DNA of 64,000 nt from Phycisphaeraceae bacterium D3-23 (GTDB lineage Bacteria > Planctomycetota > Phycisphaerae > Phycisphaerales > Phycisphaeraceae): the NCBI GenBank assembly GCA_039555135.1, contig CP114179.1:1984001-2048000 (forward strand). Reading direction: 5' to 3'. Below the pieces are notes generated by a model, which did not search any database, was not told the DNA's origin, and was given only the letters and a program-made list of their open reading frames with translations. Made by a program: the position numbers and the translations under genes. Positions 19,881 to 30,539 of this stretch are shown here, in pieces (the first letter of the stretch is position 1; every line of letters starts with the position of its first letter).

Positions 19881-20582
19881 ATGACACGCACACGCCCCCG
19901 CAAAAGACGCGGCTTCACCCTCGCCGAGGTCCTGATCGCGATCGGCATCTTCGCCATCGGCATGATCGCCGTCGCGTCGCTCTTCCCCGTCGCCGCAATC
20001 CTGCAGAAGGAGACCGCCGACGACATCATCGGCAAGCAGTCGGGCACCAATGCCCGCGCAACCCTCGAAGCCATCGGGCTGACGTATTTCGACCCGAACA
20101 CGGCCTTTGCCGACGACTTGGACAACTACCACAACGCCTCGAACGCACGCTACCCCGCGACCACGCTGCAAGACTCCGGCGTCGTGCCGATCGAAGATGT
20201 CGCGCTGCAGGCCGGCGGCTCGTCGTTCTACAACCGCTTCACGATCGCCGAGCGCAGCTACCCGACGACCGAGGGCGATGTCAACGAGCGCGACCACTAC
20301 TGGTTCTTCTACGTCCGCGACACGGCCGGGAACCCGGCCGGGCCCAGCTGGCAGGGATACGTATTGATCGTCGACCGTGAGGACGGTCAGACGTACAACG
20401 ACGTCTTTATGGACCTCGACTTCGGCATCCCGACCGACCAGGACGCGCCCTACATCACGGTGGACGGCAAGACCGGGACCTGGGACCTGCTCAACCCGCC
20501 GACCTTCGTCGGCGCCGGCGTCTTCTTCCACCCCGAAGGGGTCGCGGTTGAGACGTTTACGTTCACGACCATCGCGCCCTAG
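19881..20582 (+). CDS. pseudopilin, GspI/PilV-like
   Basis: 233 residues with leader MTRTRPRKRRG and signal FTLAEVLIAIGIFAIGMIAVASLFP. The ALAEVL/GMIA pattern is typical of GspI or PilV minor pilins. It starts directly after the preceding stop codon (TAA-ATG). The ectodomain is longer than in canonical GspI. Expected to form the tip of a pseudopilus with the J and K proteins. Confidence 0.8.
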   Translation: MTRTRPRKRRGFTLAEVLIAIGIFAIGMIAVASLFPVAAILQKETADDIIGKQSGTNARATLEAIGLTYFDPNTAFADDLDNYHNASNARYPATTLQDSGVVPIEDVALQAGGSSFYNRFTIAERSYPTTEGDVNERDHYWFFYVRDTAGNPAGPSWQGYVLIVDREDGQTYNDVFMDLDFGIPTDQDAPYITVDGKTGTWDLLNPPTFVGAGVFFHPEGVAVETFTFTTIAP

Positions 20583-20647
20583 CCGACGCCCCGCGCCACG
20601 ATCGCAACGACCGACCGATGTGCCCCGCACTTGCTTTGGACTTTGCC

Positions 20648-22165
20648 ATGACACACGCACTACGCCCTCACCGCCGTACGCCCGCCCGTTTCCGGGGGCA
20701 AGGCTTCACCATCATCGAGCTGTTGGTCGCGGTGTCGGTCCTGGCGTTGATGCTGTTCCTCATCAACACGCTGTTCTTCCAGACGACCGAGGCGGTCTCG
20801 ACCGGCGTGCGCACGAGCACGGTGCTGGCCAACGCCCGCGCGACCAACGACCGCATCGCGCTGGACGCCTCGGCGATGCTCGGGCCCAACGCGGCCAACC
20901 CCGTGCCCCAGGGGGGCGGGTACATCGTCATCATCGACCGCCGCATCCAGTCGCAGGTGCTCCGCCAGGACCGGACCGAATCGCTCGAGACCTTCGAGGT
21001 CGATCAGCTGGTGTTCATGGCCAGCGCCAACGCCGCCAACAGCCGGGTCACCCGCTTCCGCGGGCTCGCACCCCGCGACGCGTCGCAGTTCGGCAGCGAC
21101 TTCTCCTCGCAGTTCGCCCTGGTCCGCTACGGCCACGGCCGACGGGTCCAGCGCAACGGGTTCGATATTGTTGGCTGGACCGAACTGGGTGAGACCCCAG
21201 CCAGCGGCGAGCAAAACTCAGACCGCCTGGCCAACGACTGGATCCTCGCGCGGCAGGCGGTGCTGTTCGCGCCCACCGACCGATTCAGCAACCCGATCGA
21301 TACCGCCAACGACTACTACGCGATCAACCCCGGCGTCCTCGCGGATATCGAGAACGACCCGCTGGGCCGGGCCATGGTCGCCGGCTTCTGCGACGTCACC
21401 AACATCCCGCCGTCGGGCCCGATGACTAACCCCACGCCGGGCTTTATCGACGTCGCGCTCGACCCTGTTGGGTCTGGGCTTACGCCGATGCAGATCCAGA
21501 ACAACTACCTCGCGTTGACGCACTTTGACTCACGCCTCCGCGTCAACCCGATCCCCGACGCGACCGACTTCGCCGCGCCGCAGGTCGGCCAGCTCTCGGG
21601 CGTGTTCGCGCCCAACTGCTCGGACTTCAGCGTCCAGTTCGCCGCCGACGCCAACAACGACGGCGAGATCGACCGCGTCGGGCCCGGCGGCCTCAACGAC
21701 GGCAGCGTGCTCAACGGCGACCCGATCTTCTGGTACGACCAGGACTCGATCGCCTTCCTCGGCGCCGACCCCTGGGCCACCGCCGACTGGACCGGCACGA
21801 CCGTGCCCTCGCCGATTGTTGACCTTACCGGCTCGAACCACGGCGACGTGGCGTTCATCTTCCGCTACGAGGACGACCAGCCCTACACCGAGACCGCGCC
21901 GGGCGTGGGCGACCCCGACAACAGCAAGTGGCCCTACATGATCCGCATCCGCTACCGGCTGCACGACTCGCCGGGCAAGCTCGAAGGCAACGCATCGTTC
22001 CGTTTGATTGACGGCATCGACAACGACCTCGATGGCCTCATCGATGAAGGCACGGATGGCATCGACAACAACGCCGACGGCGGCGTTGACGAAGAAGCCG
22101 AACAAGACGAAGCCCAAGTCTCGGGCCGGTACTTCGAGCAGATCATCCGCGTCCCGCGGCCGTAA
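20648..22165 (+). CDS. large pseudopilin, GspJ-like
   Basis: 505 residues against about 200 for canonical GspJ. Signal GFTIIELLVAVSVLALMLFLIN retains Glu5. The enlarged ectodomain includes an Asp-rich segment near the C-terminus (DGIDNDLDGLIDEGTDG) that looks like a calcium-binding repeat. ATG 20648 puts a typical short leader before the signal; another ATG lies ten codons upstream. J-type assignment is from position and the long post-signal domain. Confidence 0.78.
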   Translation: MTHALRPHRRTPARFRGQGFTIIELLVAVSVLALMLFLINTLFFQTTEAVSTGVRTSTVLANARATNDRIALDASAMLGPNAANPVPQGGGYIVIIDRRIQSQVLRQDRTESLETFEVDQLVFMASANAANSRVTRFRGLAPRDASQFGSDFSSQFALVRYGHGRRVQRNGFDIVGWTELGETPASGEQNSDRLANDWILARQAVLFAPTDRFSNPIDTANDYYAINPGVLADIENDPLGRAMVAGFCDVTNIPPSGPMTNPTPGFIDVALDPVGSGLTPMQIQNNYLALTHFDSRLRVNPIPDATDFAAPQVGQLSGVFAPNCSDFSVQFAADANNDGEIDRVGPGGLNDGSVLNGDPIFWYDQDSIAFLGADPWATADWTGTTVPSPIVDLTGSNHGDVAFIFRYEDDQPYTETAPGVGDPDNSKWPYMIRIRYRLHDSPGKLEGNASFRLIDGIDNDLDGLIDEGTDGIDNNADGGVDEEAEQDEAQVSGRYFEQIIRVPRP

Positions 22166-22190
22166 GCGCGTAACGCCGCATACGACGACA

Positions 22191-22261
22191 AGCCGCGACC
22201 GCGAGGGAGCGGACCCCCGGCTTGTCTTGACCCATCCGTCCGCTCCCTCACGGTCGCGGCT
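22191..22261. repeat. palindrome with 24-nt arms between GspJ- and GspK-like genes
   Basis: AGCCGCGACCGCGAGGGAGC... at 22191-22214 and its inverted copy at 22238-22261 match at 23 of 24 positions, with a 23-nt loop. It lies inside the operon, 37 nt before the next ATG, and so could influence expression of the last gene. Confidence 0.88.
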
Positions 22262-22298
22262 CGTTGAAACCAAACCCACCTCCGCAAGGAGTCTCACC

Positions 22299-25200
22299 AT
22301 GACGACGCAACCCACTATTGCCCCCGACACGACCGCCCGCAACCGCGCCCGCTACGGTGTGCGTGGCCAACGCGGATCAGCGATCATCCTCGTCGTCGTC
22401 TCGATCGTGCTGATGGCGATCCTCGGGGCGACCTTTGTCCAGGTCGCGCGCTTCGAGCGCGTCGCCACGGGCGGCGAGCACATCGACATCGCGATCAACT
22501 CGGTGCTCAACGAGGTCGCGGCGGTGCTGACCAAGGACCTCATCGATGACAACGGCAACTTCTTCAACCACACCGGCAGCGACTTCGCGGGCGGCGGCGG
22601 CGACGAGCCGTTCGACTTCCCCTGGACCAACGCCTCGGTGTCGCAGCGCGAGGTCACCTACCTCAACAGCGTCAACGACTTCGCCCAGGGCGGTCTGTTC
22701 GACGACCCCTGGCTCAGCGCAACGACGCTCGAGATCAACGGCGCGGTCAACGAGTGGCGGCACGTCAGCGACCTCACGGGCAAGTTCCTCGACAACGGCG
22801 CCGGCAGCATCTACGCCGACCGCGACCTCACCACGTTCAACAACAGCAACCCCGGCGAAGTCGCGGCGACCGCGGCGATGGTCGAAGGCATCGACATCAA
22901 CGACATGCGTCTGGTCGATGCCGACGGCGACGGCGTGGGCGACAGCTTGTGGGCCTACGCCCCGGCCGCGGAGATCGCGGGCAAGCGCTACGTCTACGCC
23001 ATCCGCATCGTCGACCTGTCGGGCCGGCTCAACGTCAACACCGCGCTGGGTATGACCGACGGCGGTGGCAACCCCAACGCCGGCGTCGCGCGCGGCGACA
23101 CGCCGACCGAGGCCGACGGCACGGGGCTCGCCTTCGACTTCGCCCCCGCCGCCGGCGCCGCACAGGCCACCGCGGTCGGCGAGTACAACACCTCAATCGC
23201 CCGGCGCTACGGCGGCGGCGCGACCGTGCCCGTCGCCTGGGGCGACGCGGCCGACGAACGCCGGCACTTCTGGCTCAACGGCGCGTCGCTCGTCGACACC
23301 GCCATGAACAACCAGGCCACGCTCGTCGCCAACTACGACCCGGCCGACCTCTACGGCGAGGGCGACCTCTACGAGCTGCTCTACCGCAACGGGCTCAACA
23401 ACGGCTCGGTCTTCTCGCAGCTCGAAGACGACATGCCCGATCTGCTCCGCCGAAACAGCTTCAACGAGTTCACCTGGAACACCGGCACGCCGGCGACGAT
23501 GAACGCGACGTACCTCGAGTACCTCCGCGACAACGCACGTATCCACCTGACCACCATCAGCGGGGCGATGGCCATCGCCCCGCCCTCGGGCACGGCCAAC
23601 ACGCTCATCGGCCCGGACCACAGCGGCGACACTGTCGGCGAACGCATCCTCCGCGCCGACATCAACCACAGCTCGCTCACCGAGCTCACCACCGTCATCG
23701 AGGAAACCCTCAACGCCGGCGGCACGTTCAGCATGGCCAACTACGCCCACTTCGCGTCCGTCACCGAACTCGCCGCGCAGCTCGCCGCGAACATCGTCGA
23801 CATGCGCGATACGGACAACCGGCTGACATCGCACAACGGCCAGTTCGGGATGGAGGCCCTACCCTTCATCACCGAGGTCTACGCCCAGCGCGAGTACGCC
23901 GTGCCCCCTGCCGGCATCCCCAACGGCACGATGCCCGAGACCTACACGATCACCTTCGCCGCCGTCTCCCCCGCCGACTACGCCATCGAGATCCGAAACC
24001 CGTTCCCCCGGCCCATCGACCTGTCGGGCGTCCACCTGGTCGTCGCGGGCACGAGCTGGGGCGAGATTTCCGCGCTGCCCACCGCGCCGACGGAGCTTTT
24101 GCCCGGCGAGGTCCTGATTATCCATCGCACCAACAGCGCGGCCCCCGAGAACGTCGCGGGTGGCGTCGCGGCGAACCACTTTGTCGACCTCAGCGCGACC
24201 GGGAACCAGTGGCCCAACGGCGCGGGCAACTTCTCCGTCGGACTCCACGCCGAGGACCAAGCCGCGGCCGGCACCGCGCTGCCGTGGGCCTACAGCCGGG
24301 TCGATACCGAGTCGCTCCCCCGCAACTACACCGAGAACATGGCCACCAACCCGCTGCCGATCGAGCCCCGGCCGTTCATGGAGATCAGCGACCAAGGCAC
24401 GGGCACCGGGCTCAACATGCTCCAGACCCGGCCGACCGACGTCGTCCAGTCGCGCACCGAGCCGTCCGAAGCGCGCGGTGCGGGCCAGCAGCTGGGCGTC
24501 GCGACCAAGGCCTTCGCCCCGGCCAACAACTGGGACACGGGCGACCAGCAGTGGCTCTTCCTCGACAAGCAGACCTCGGCGATCGACAACGACGGCCGCA
24601 TCCCCTACGTCGCCGACGTCCTCACCATCCCCGTGGTCGGGCCCAACGACGCTAGCGCGCCCGACAACACGCTCGGCGACGCCATCGCACAGTCCGCCGC
24701 CACCCGGCTCGACGACTTCATGCTCGACTACCGACGCAACGTCGCCAGCCCCGCCGCCGTCATCAGCAACGTCGTGCCCTCGCTCAACGTGCCACACGCC
24801 GTCCTCCTGCTCGAACGCCTCACCACCCACAGCCCTGCGGTCGATGGCGAAGACCTCGACGGTGACGGCGTCGATGTCGCCGTGGGCGGGGTGCCCGACT
24901 ACGACGAGGCCCACGTGCCGGGCAAGATCAACCTCAACACCGCCGACCCGGACTTCCTCGCGTCGATCCTCCCCTACCCCACCGCCGCGCAACGAAGCGC
25001 CGTCGCCGCACGCATCCTCGCCTTCCGCGAAAACCCCGGCGCACGGTCGGCCAACGCACGCTCCACCACTCAGCCCGGCATCGCCTACACCGGCGAGCTC
25101 TACGACTCGCTCATCGGCGACTTGAGCGGGCTCAACCCCCAGCCCGACTGGAACGACCACCAGCTCGGCGGCATGACCTCGGGCGGCACCTTCGTCGCCG

Positions 25201-25433
25201 ACGGCATCACCGGCGACCGCGAAGAGGACCTCATGCTCGCCAAGTGGCTCAACGAGGTCTGCGGCACCCGCAGTGATGTCTTCGCCGTCTACCTCGTCGT
25301 GCAGGGCTTCCCCGCCGGTAACTTCGGCGCGGGCCCCGTCGAGTCGGCACGCGTCATCGCCGTGTTCAGCCGATCCAACGTCCGCCAGATCGGCGACTCG
25401 GCCCAGCTCCTCGCCGTGCGACGCGTGGAGTAA
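22299..25433 (+). CDS. giant GspK-like pseudopilin
   Basis: 1,044 residues, about three times canonical GspK. A leader ending RGQRG is followed by a hydrophobic segment (SAIILVVVSIVLMAILGATF) that lacks the Glu5 of other pilins, as in GspK. The C-terminal part carries the K-type helix-hairpin-like GKINLNTADPDFLASILPYP. The middle 700 residues are unusual expansion. AAGGAG precedes the ATG. It ends the operon, followed by a strong terminator at 25488. It should cap the pseudopilus; what the extra domains bind is unknown. Confidence 0.85.
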   Translation: MTTQPTIAPDTTARNRARYGVRGQRGSAIILVVVSIVLMAILGATFVQVARFERVATGGEHIDIAINSVLNEVAAVLTKDLIDDNGNFFNHTGSDFAGGGGDEPFDFPWTNASVSQREVTYLNSVNDFAQGGLFDDPWLSATTLEINGAVNEWRHVSDLTGKFLDNGAGSIYADRDLTTFNNSNPGEVAATAAMVEGIDINDMRLVDADGDGVGDSLWAYAPAAEIAGKRYVYAIRIVDLSGRLNVNTALGMTDGGGNPNAGVARGDTPTEADGTGLAFDFAPAAGAAQATAVGEYNTSIARRYGGGATVPVAWGDAADERRHFWLNGASLVDTAMNNQATLVANYDPADLYGEGDLYELLYRNGLNNGSVFSQLEDDMPDLLRRNSFNEFTWNTGTPATMNATYLEYLRDNARIHLTTISGAMAIAPPSGTANTLIGPDHSGDTVGERILRADINHSSLTELTTVIEETLNAGGTFSMANYAHFASVTELAAQLAANIVDMRDTDNRLTSHNGQFGMEALPFITEVYAQREYAVPPAGIPNGTMPETYTITFAAVSPADYAIEIRNPFPRPIDLSGVHLVVAGTSWGEISALPTAPTELLPGEVLIIHRTNSAAPENVAGGVAANHFVDLSATGNQWPNGAGNFSVGLHAEDQAAAGTALPWAYSRVDTESLPRNYTENMATNPLPIEPRPFMEISDQGTGTGLNMLQTRPTDVVQSRTEPSEARGAGQQLGVATKAFAPANNWDTGDQQWLFLDKQTSAIDNDGRIPYVADVLTIPVVGPNDASAPDNTLGDAIAQSAATRLDDFMLDYRRNVASPAAVISNVVPSLNVPHAVLLLERLTTHSPAVDGEDLDGDGVDVAVGGVPDYDEAHVPGKINLNTADPDFLASILPYPTAAQRSAVAARILAFRENPGARSANARSTTQPGIAYTGELYDSLIGDLSGLNPQPDWNDHQLGGMTSGGTFVADGITGDREEDLMLAKWLNEVCGTRSDVFAVYLVVQGFPAGNFGAGPVESARVIAVFSRSNVRQIGDSAQLLAVRRVE

Positions 25434-25487
25434 GGATGCAGGGAAGTAGTTCGTATCTGAAATCCGAAATCTGAATAACCCCACCCT

Positions 25488-25531
25488 CCACGGGCCGCCT
25501 GAACCACCACCAGGCGGCCTGTGGTTTTTTT
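25488..25531 (+). terminator. rho-independent terminator of the pseudopilin operon
   Basis: CCACGGGCCGCCTG (25488-25501) pairs with CAGGCGGCCTGTGG (25511-25524) around a 9-nt loop and is followed by a run of seven T. It lies 55 nt after the last pseudopilin stop. Confidence 0.92.
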
Positions 25532-25532
25532 C

Positions 25533-25628
25533 GGAAAGGGCCAAGGGGTCAGGGGGCCGTGGGGCCGTGGGGCCGAGTGCTGCGATTCTTCACTTGACCC
25601 CTCGACCCCTGGCCCCTCGGCCCTTTCC
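25533..25628. repeat. palindrome GGAAAGGGCCAAGGGG...CCCTTTCC
   Basis: The ends at 25533 and 25628 are inverted copies rich in AAGGGGCC-type blocks, with internal short repeats GGGGCCGT. It resembles the element at 9424-9578 in its GGCCAAGGGG core. It fills the gap between the operon terminator and the convergent pyruvate kinase stop. Confidence 0.7.
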
Positions 25629-25635
25629 CCGCCCC

Positions 25636-27189
<1,554 letters not shown>

Positions 27190-27209
27190 GCGAATAGCTC
27201 TTGTGATGG

Positions 27210-28598
27210 TCAGGCGGCGCGTGCGGCCCGGCCCGGCAGCCGGCGGCGCGAGCGCGGGGCGGGCGGGGCCGCGGCGTCGGTAATGACCGGCTGAAGCGCG
27301 GGCGTGGCTTGCTCGACGGCCGCCTGCAGCTCGATCGGCGGGTCGATGAGCGCGACGAGTGGCGCGAGCGCACGGTGCCAGGTGTAGGCGGTCTCGACGC
27401 GGGCGCGGGCGGCGGCGGCGACCCGGGCCGCGCGGCCGGGGTCACGCAGCAGTTGCGTCACGGTGTCGCAGAACTCGTCAGCGCCGTGCGCGGTCAGCAG
27501 GTGCTCGCCCGGCGTCGCGTCGATCCCCCGCGCGGCCTGGGGCGTACACACGACCGGCCGGCCGCACGCCATCGCTTCGAGCACCTTGTTCTGCACCCCC
27601 GGCGCGATCCGCATCGGCGCGACCGACACCGCCGCGTTGTGCAGGTACGGTCGAACGTCCGGCACCGCGCCCACGACACGCACGCCCGGCAGCCGATTCA
27701 GTGCCCGCACCGAAGCGCTCGGGTCTTTGCCCACAACCACAAAACGCGCCCCCGAAACCTTCGCGCGGACCTGTGGGAACACCATCCTCGCAAACCAGTT
27801 CACCGCCTCGATGTTGGGCCGATACGACATCACGCCCGTGAACACACACACCGGCCGGTTGCACGGCGGCGCGGGCTTGAAGTAGTTCAGGTCCACGCCG
27901 TTACCCGCGACCGTCGGCGTCACGGCATCTGTCACCGACCGCTTGTAAACCCGCGCCTCGTTGCGCGAGATCACGCTGATCGCGTCGGCTTGGACCGCCC
28001 GGCCCGCCTCGTAGCGGCGGAGCTGACGCGCCTCGGCGGCGTACACCGCGCGCATCGGGCCCAGCCCCGCCTTGGCGTAGCGCGCCCACTTGGCGCTATC
28101 GACATCGACCAGGTCGAGCACGTGCCGGATCGGCCGACCCCCACAGTGCTGCAGCGCCTCGGCGTAGTGGGCCATGCCCGTGCAGAAGGTCAAGACGACG
28201 TCGTAGGGGTCTTCGAGGTGGGTCTGCACCAGCTCGTCGACCAGGCCGGGGTGCGTGTACGCGGCGGGGGTCGCGGCCCGGCCCTGCATCAGCGCGCGGG
28301 CGGCGCACCACCGGCGGCGCATCGGGCGGATGCGCTGATAGATGATGTCGGCGTGGAGGCGCAGCCCGTCGATCTGCTCGTCGGTCGGCGGCGCATCGCA
28401 GCAGGTACCCAGCGTCACGTCGTGGTACCGCGCGAGTGCCTTGAGCAGGTGGTACGAGCGGATGCGGTCGCCGCGATCGGGCGGGAAGGGTAGCCGATGG
28501 GTCAGCAGCAGGACGCGCTTGCGCCGCGGGGCGGCGCGGCCATTGATCGGGGGCGAGGCGGTGTCGGTCACGATACGAGATGGAACGTGTGGCGTCAC
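27210..28598 (-). CDS. glycosyltransferase, PEP-CTERM/exopolysaccharide-associated sugar transferase type
   Basis: About 462 residues. The N-terminal HRLPFPPDRGDRIRSYHLLK is characteristic of sugar transferases found with PEP-CTERM/EpsH systems. A GT4-like C-terminal half has VFTGVMSYRPNIEAVNWF, VVGAVPDVRPYL and PGVQNKVLEAMACGRPVV with the nucleotide-sugar-binding E. It likely adds sugars to exopolysaccharide or to sorted proteins. No signal peptide. The start is uncertain: GTG at 28598, with another in-frame GTG nine codons later. It links to the PEP-CTERM proteins elsewhere in the window. Confidence 0.85.
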   Translation of the reverse strand: MTPHVPSRIVTDTASPPINGRAAPRRKRVLLLTHRLPFPPDRGDRIRSYHLLKALARYHDVTLGTCCDAPPTDEQIDGLRLHADIIYQRIRPMRRRWCAARALMQGRAATPAAYTHPGLVDELVQTHLEDPYDVVLTFCTGMAHYAEALQHCGGRPIRHVLDLVDVDSAKWARYAKAGLGPMRAVYAAEARQLRRYEAGRAVQADAISVISRNEARVYKRSVTDAVTPTVAGNGVDLNYFKPAPPCNRPVCVFTGVMSYRPNIEAVNWFARMVFPQVRAKVSGARFVVVGKDPSASVRALNRLPGVRVVGAVPDVRPYLHNAAVSVAPMRIAPGVQNKVLEAMACGRPVVCTPQAARGIDATPGEHLLTAHGADEFCDTVTQLLRDPGRAARVAAAARARVETAYTWHRALAPLVALIDPPIELQAAVEQATPALQPVITDAAAPPAPRSRRRLPGRAARAA

Positions 28599-28660
28599 AC
28601 CCCCTTCATCGGACCGCCGCGCCGAATCCCCGCAACAACGCCGACGCCTGCAAAGGTCCG

Positions 28661-28690
28661 AAAAAACACCCCCGCATCGCCGCGGGGGTG
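28661..28690 (-). terminator. rho-independent terminator of the PrcB-like gene
   Basis: Read leftward, CACCCCCGC-GGCGAT-GCGGGGGTG forms a 9-bp GC stem followed by TTTTTT. It ends the transcript of the gene at 28747-29253 and insulates the glycosyltransferase downstream. Confidence 0.93.
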
Positions 28691-28746
28691 CCGGGATCGT
28701 CTTGAATTTTTGTGCATCGATCTCGAATCAACGCAGAGCAGTGCGT

Positions 28747-29253
28747 TTACTCGGGCTGCGCCTCGCCCGTCACGTGTGTCGGGTCGGCGACGGCCAAGGT
28801 CGCGCCGGTCTTGGGCACGGCCACGGCGTAGTACGGGTACGTCACGACGGTCGCAACGACATCATCTGCGCCCGGCGCATTCGCGGTGAACTGCACGGCC
28901 AGCTCACTGCCGACCTGCTGGATCGCGTCGATGTGGACCCAGTAGCCGGCCGATGGCTTCTCGCCCAACGCGACGACGACGACGTCATGCGCCTCAAAAT
29001 CCATCGGCGCGGGGCAGGCCTCGGCGAATCCGCCGCGCTCCCACTGGCCCTGGCTGGTGATCAGGTACGTCCCGGCGTTGGGCAGCGCGGCGCTACTGCC
29101 CGCGACCCCATCCACCATCTCGACGGGCTCGGCCAGGTGAAAACGGTCCGACGACGAAGAGCCGTCGCCGTCGCTTTTGCAGCCGGTCAGCACGACCGCG
29201 GGCGTCAGCGCCGCGACCCACAAGATTTTTTTCCATTCGAATGCGATTGCCAT
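28747..29253 (-). CDS. PrcB-domain-like lipoprotein
   Basis: 168 residues. A signal sequence ends in the lipobox LTGC, so the mature protein begins at a lipidated Cys followed by a Ser/Asp linker. The rest matches the small PrcB-type domain: FEAHDVVVVALGEKPSAGYW and a C-terminal PYYAVAVPKTG strand. PrcB domains accompany PrtP-type protease complexes; here no such protease is adjacent. GGAGAT precedes the ATG at 29253. Envelope location is clear, function is inferred from the domain only. Confidence 0.78.
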   Translation of the reverse strand: MAIAFEWKKILWVAALTPAVVLTGCKSDGDGSSSSDRFHLAEPVEMVDGVAGSSAALPNAGTYLITSQGQWERGGFAEACPAPMDFEAHDVVVVALGEKPSAGYWVHIDAIQQVGSELAVQFTANAPGADDVVATVVTYPYYAVAVPKTGATLAVADPTHVTGEAQPE

Positions 29254-29343
29254 GGGGTATCTCCAATGTTCAGGGGGCGCCCGGAGGGAACGGGCATGAT
29301 AACGCATGCGCGAGCGGTGTGGCGAGGCGTTGGGGCCTAACAA

Positions 29344-30045
29344 CTACTTCTTCACCAGCACCATCCCGTTAAAGGCCCGGCCTTCTTCCCGGTACTTGCG
29401 TTCGAAGTTGGTGCCGACCAGCTCACCCGGCTTGGCCGAGGCGGGCGAGACGAAGGGCTCGATGTCGTAGAGGTCTTTGACCTGCTCGGCGTGTTCCTGC
29501 ATCCAGGCCCAGTACTCCAGGTGGTCGGTCGCGACGCGGATGCGCCCGCCGGGAAGGAGAACGCGCAGCAGGTCGCCGCGCAGGAAGGTCGCCTGGAACG
29601 TCCGGCGTTTGTGGTGCCGGGCCTTGGGCCAGGGGTCGGGGAAGTACCAGTGGAACGCATGCACGCTCGCGTCGGGTACGTAGTGGCGCAAAAACAGGAC
29701 GCCGTCGGCGCGGAGCATCTGCACCTGGCGAAGGTTGAGCCGACGCATGCGGTCGGCCGCGTACTTGTAAAACGCCGAGGCCCACTCGATGCCGAGGTAG
29801 AGCACATCATCGTGCAGCGGTGACTCCTGCGCGAGGAAGGTGCCCTTGCCCGAGCCCAACTCGATCTCGAACTTGCGCGGTTTGCCCTGCGCGTCACGTT
29901 GAACCTCCCCGGGAAACCAAGTGCGCAGGTCGATGTGGTTCGCCCCGGGCGCGCTGCCGAAGTCCGCCAGCTCGGGCAGGTCCGCCTGGTCCCGGCCAAA
30001 GCCGGTGACGTCCATCGTCTGGGTCTTGGAGATGCCCTTGCTCAT
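29344..30045 (-). CDS. trmB: tRNA (guanine-N7-)-methyltransferase
   Basis: 233 residues. Family motifs are evident: FEIELGSGKGTFLAQ (SAM-binding), LGIEWASAFYKYAADR, HWYFPDPWPKARHHKRR (catalytic and RNA-binding), and VATDHLEYWAWM. It methylates G46 in the tRNA variable loop. ATG 30045 gives the normal length; the frame is open for 25 more codons upstream but without family similarity. Confidence 0.95.
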   Translation of the reverse strand: MSKGISKTQTMDVTGFGRDQADLPELADFGSAPGANHIDLRTWFPGEVQRDAQGKPRKFEIELGSGKGTFLAQESPLHDDVLYLGIEWASAFYKYAADRMRRLNLRQVQMLRADGVLFLRHYVPDASVHAFHWYFPDPWPKARHHKRRTFQATFLRGDLLRVLLPGGRIRVATDHLEYWAWMQEHAEQVKDLYDIEPFVSPASAKPGELVGTNFERKYREEGRAFNGMVLVKK

Positions 30046-30149
30046 TGGGTTAGGGTAGCGGTCGGTGGGGTGCTGTGAGTCTCGACTCGCGGTGACGTTC
30101 CGGGGGTTCGCCGCGCTCAACCCCGGCCATCAGGCACAATGGCGCGGGC

Positions 30150-30389
30150 TCACGCCTTCTCGTATGTGACCATCACCATCAGGTCGGACGGCGCGAAGCG
30201 GCGCGTGGTGGCGCTGGCGCCGAGGGAACCGCCGGCACCGGGTTCTTTGACAGGGAGGATCGACTGGGGCGCGATGTTGCCGGTGATGGAGAGGACGTTG
30301 ACGCCGGCCTCGGCGATCCAGGCATTGACTTCGTCGCTGAGTTCGCTGGGGGTGTCTTCGCGGCCGATGAAGATTTTGATCTGTTGCAT
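30150..30389 (-). CDS. small conserved-looking protein, function unknown
   Basis: 79 residues beginning MQQIKIFIGREDTPSELSDE, with regular alternating strands and helices and no membrane segment. The pattern KIFIG...NAWIAEAG...VLSITGN resembles small proteins of an alpha/beta fold, and DLMVMVTYEKA ends it. It stands alone between trmB and a palindrome. I do not recognise the family. Confidence 0.6.
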   Translation of the reverse strand: MQQIKIFIGREDTPSELSDEVNAWIAEAGVNVLSITGNIAPQSILPVKEPGAGGSLGASATTRRFAPSDLMVMVTYEKA

Positions 30390-30459
30390 GGGATTCGGGT
30401 TTCGGGTCTGGGGTGTCGGGTCTCGGGGTATTGATATTGTGGTTACAGAATACCCTGCT

Positions 30460-30539
30460 GTTTAGCCGCCGCCCAACGGGCGGCGCGTTTTTGTGGCGGC
30501 AGGGTCGATCGCGCACCGCCCGTTGGGCGATGGCTAAAC
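30460..30539. repeat. GTTTAGC...GCTAAAC palindrome, copy 1
   Basis: GTTTAGCCGCCGCCCAACGG (from 30460) and its near-exact inverted copy ending GGCTAAAC at 30539 flank a 20-odd-nt loop. The right end overlaps the aminotransferase: its last codon GTT and stop TAG are the first six bases of the palindrome read leftward. Related copies: 54356-54427, and half-copies near 41617 and 60390. Confidence 0.88.

Noticed and set aside
19041-20660. Long leftward open frame across the pseudopilin genes
   Set aside because: Opposite strand of three genes with clear prepilin signals; composition is dominated by Val, Arg, Asp and Gly with no motif.
22008-22298. Possible longer N-terminus for the GspK-like protein
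   Set aside because: The extension would run through the GspJ-like coding region and the palindrome, and would bury the prepilin-type signal about 97 residues in. ATG 22299 has AAGGAG in front.
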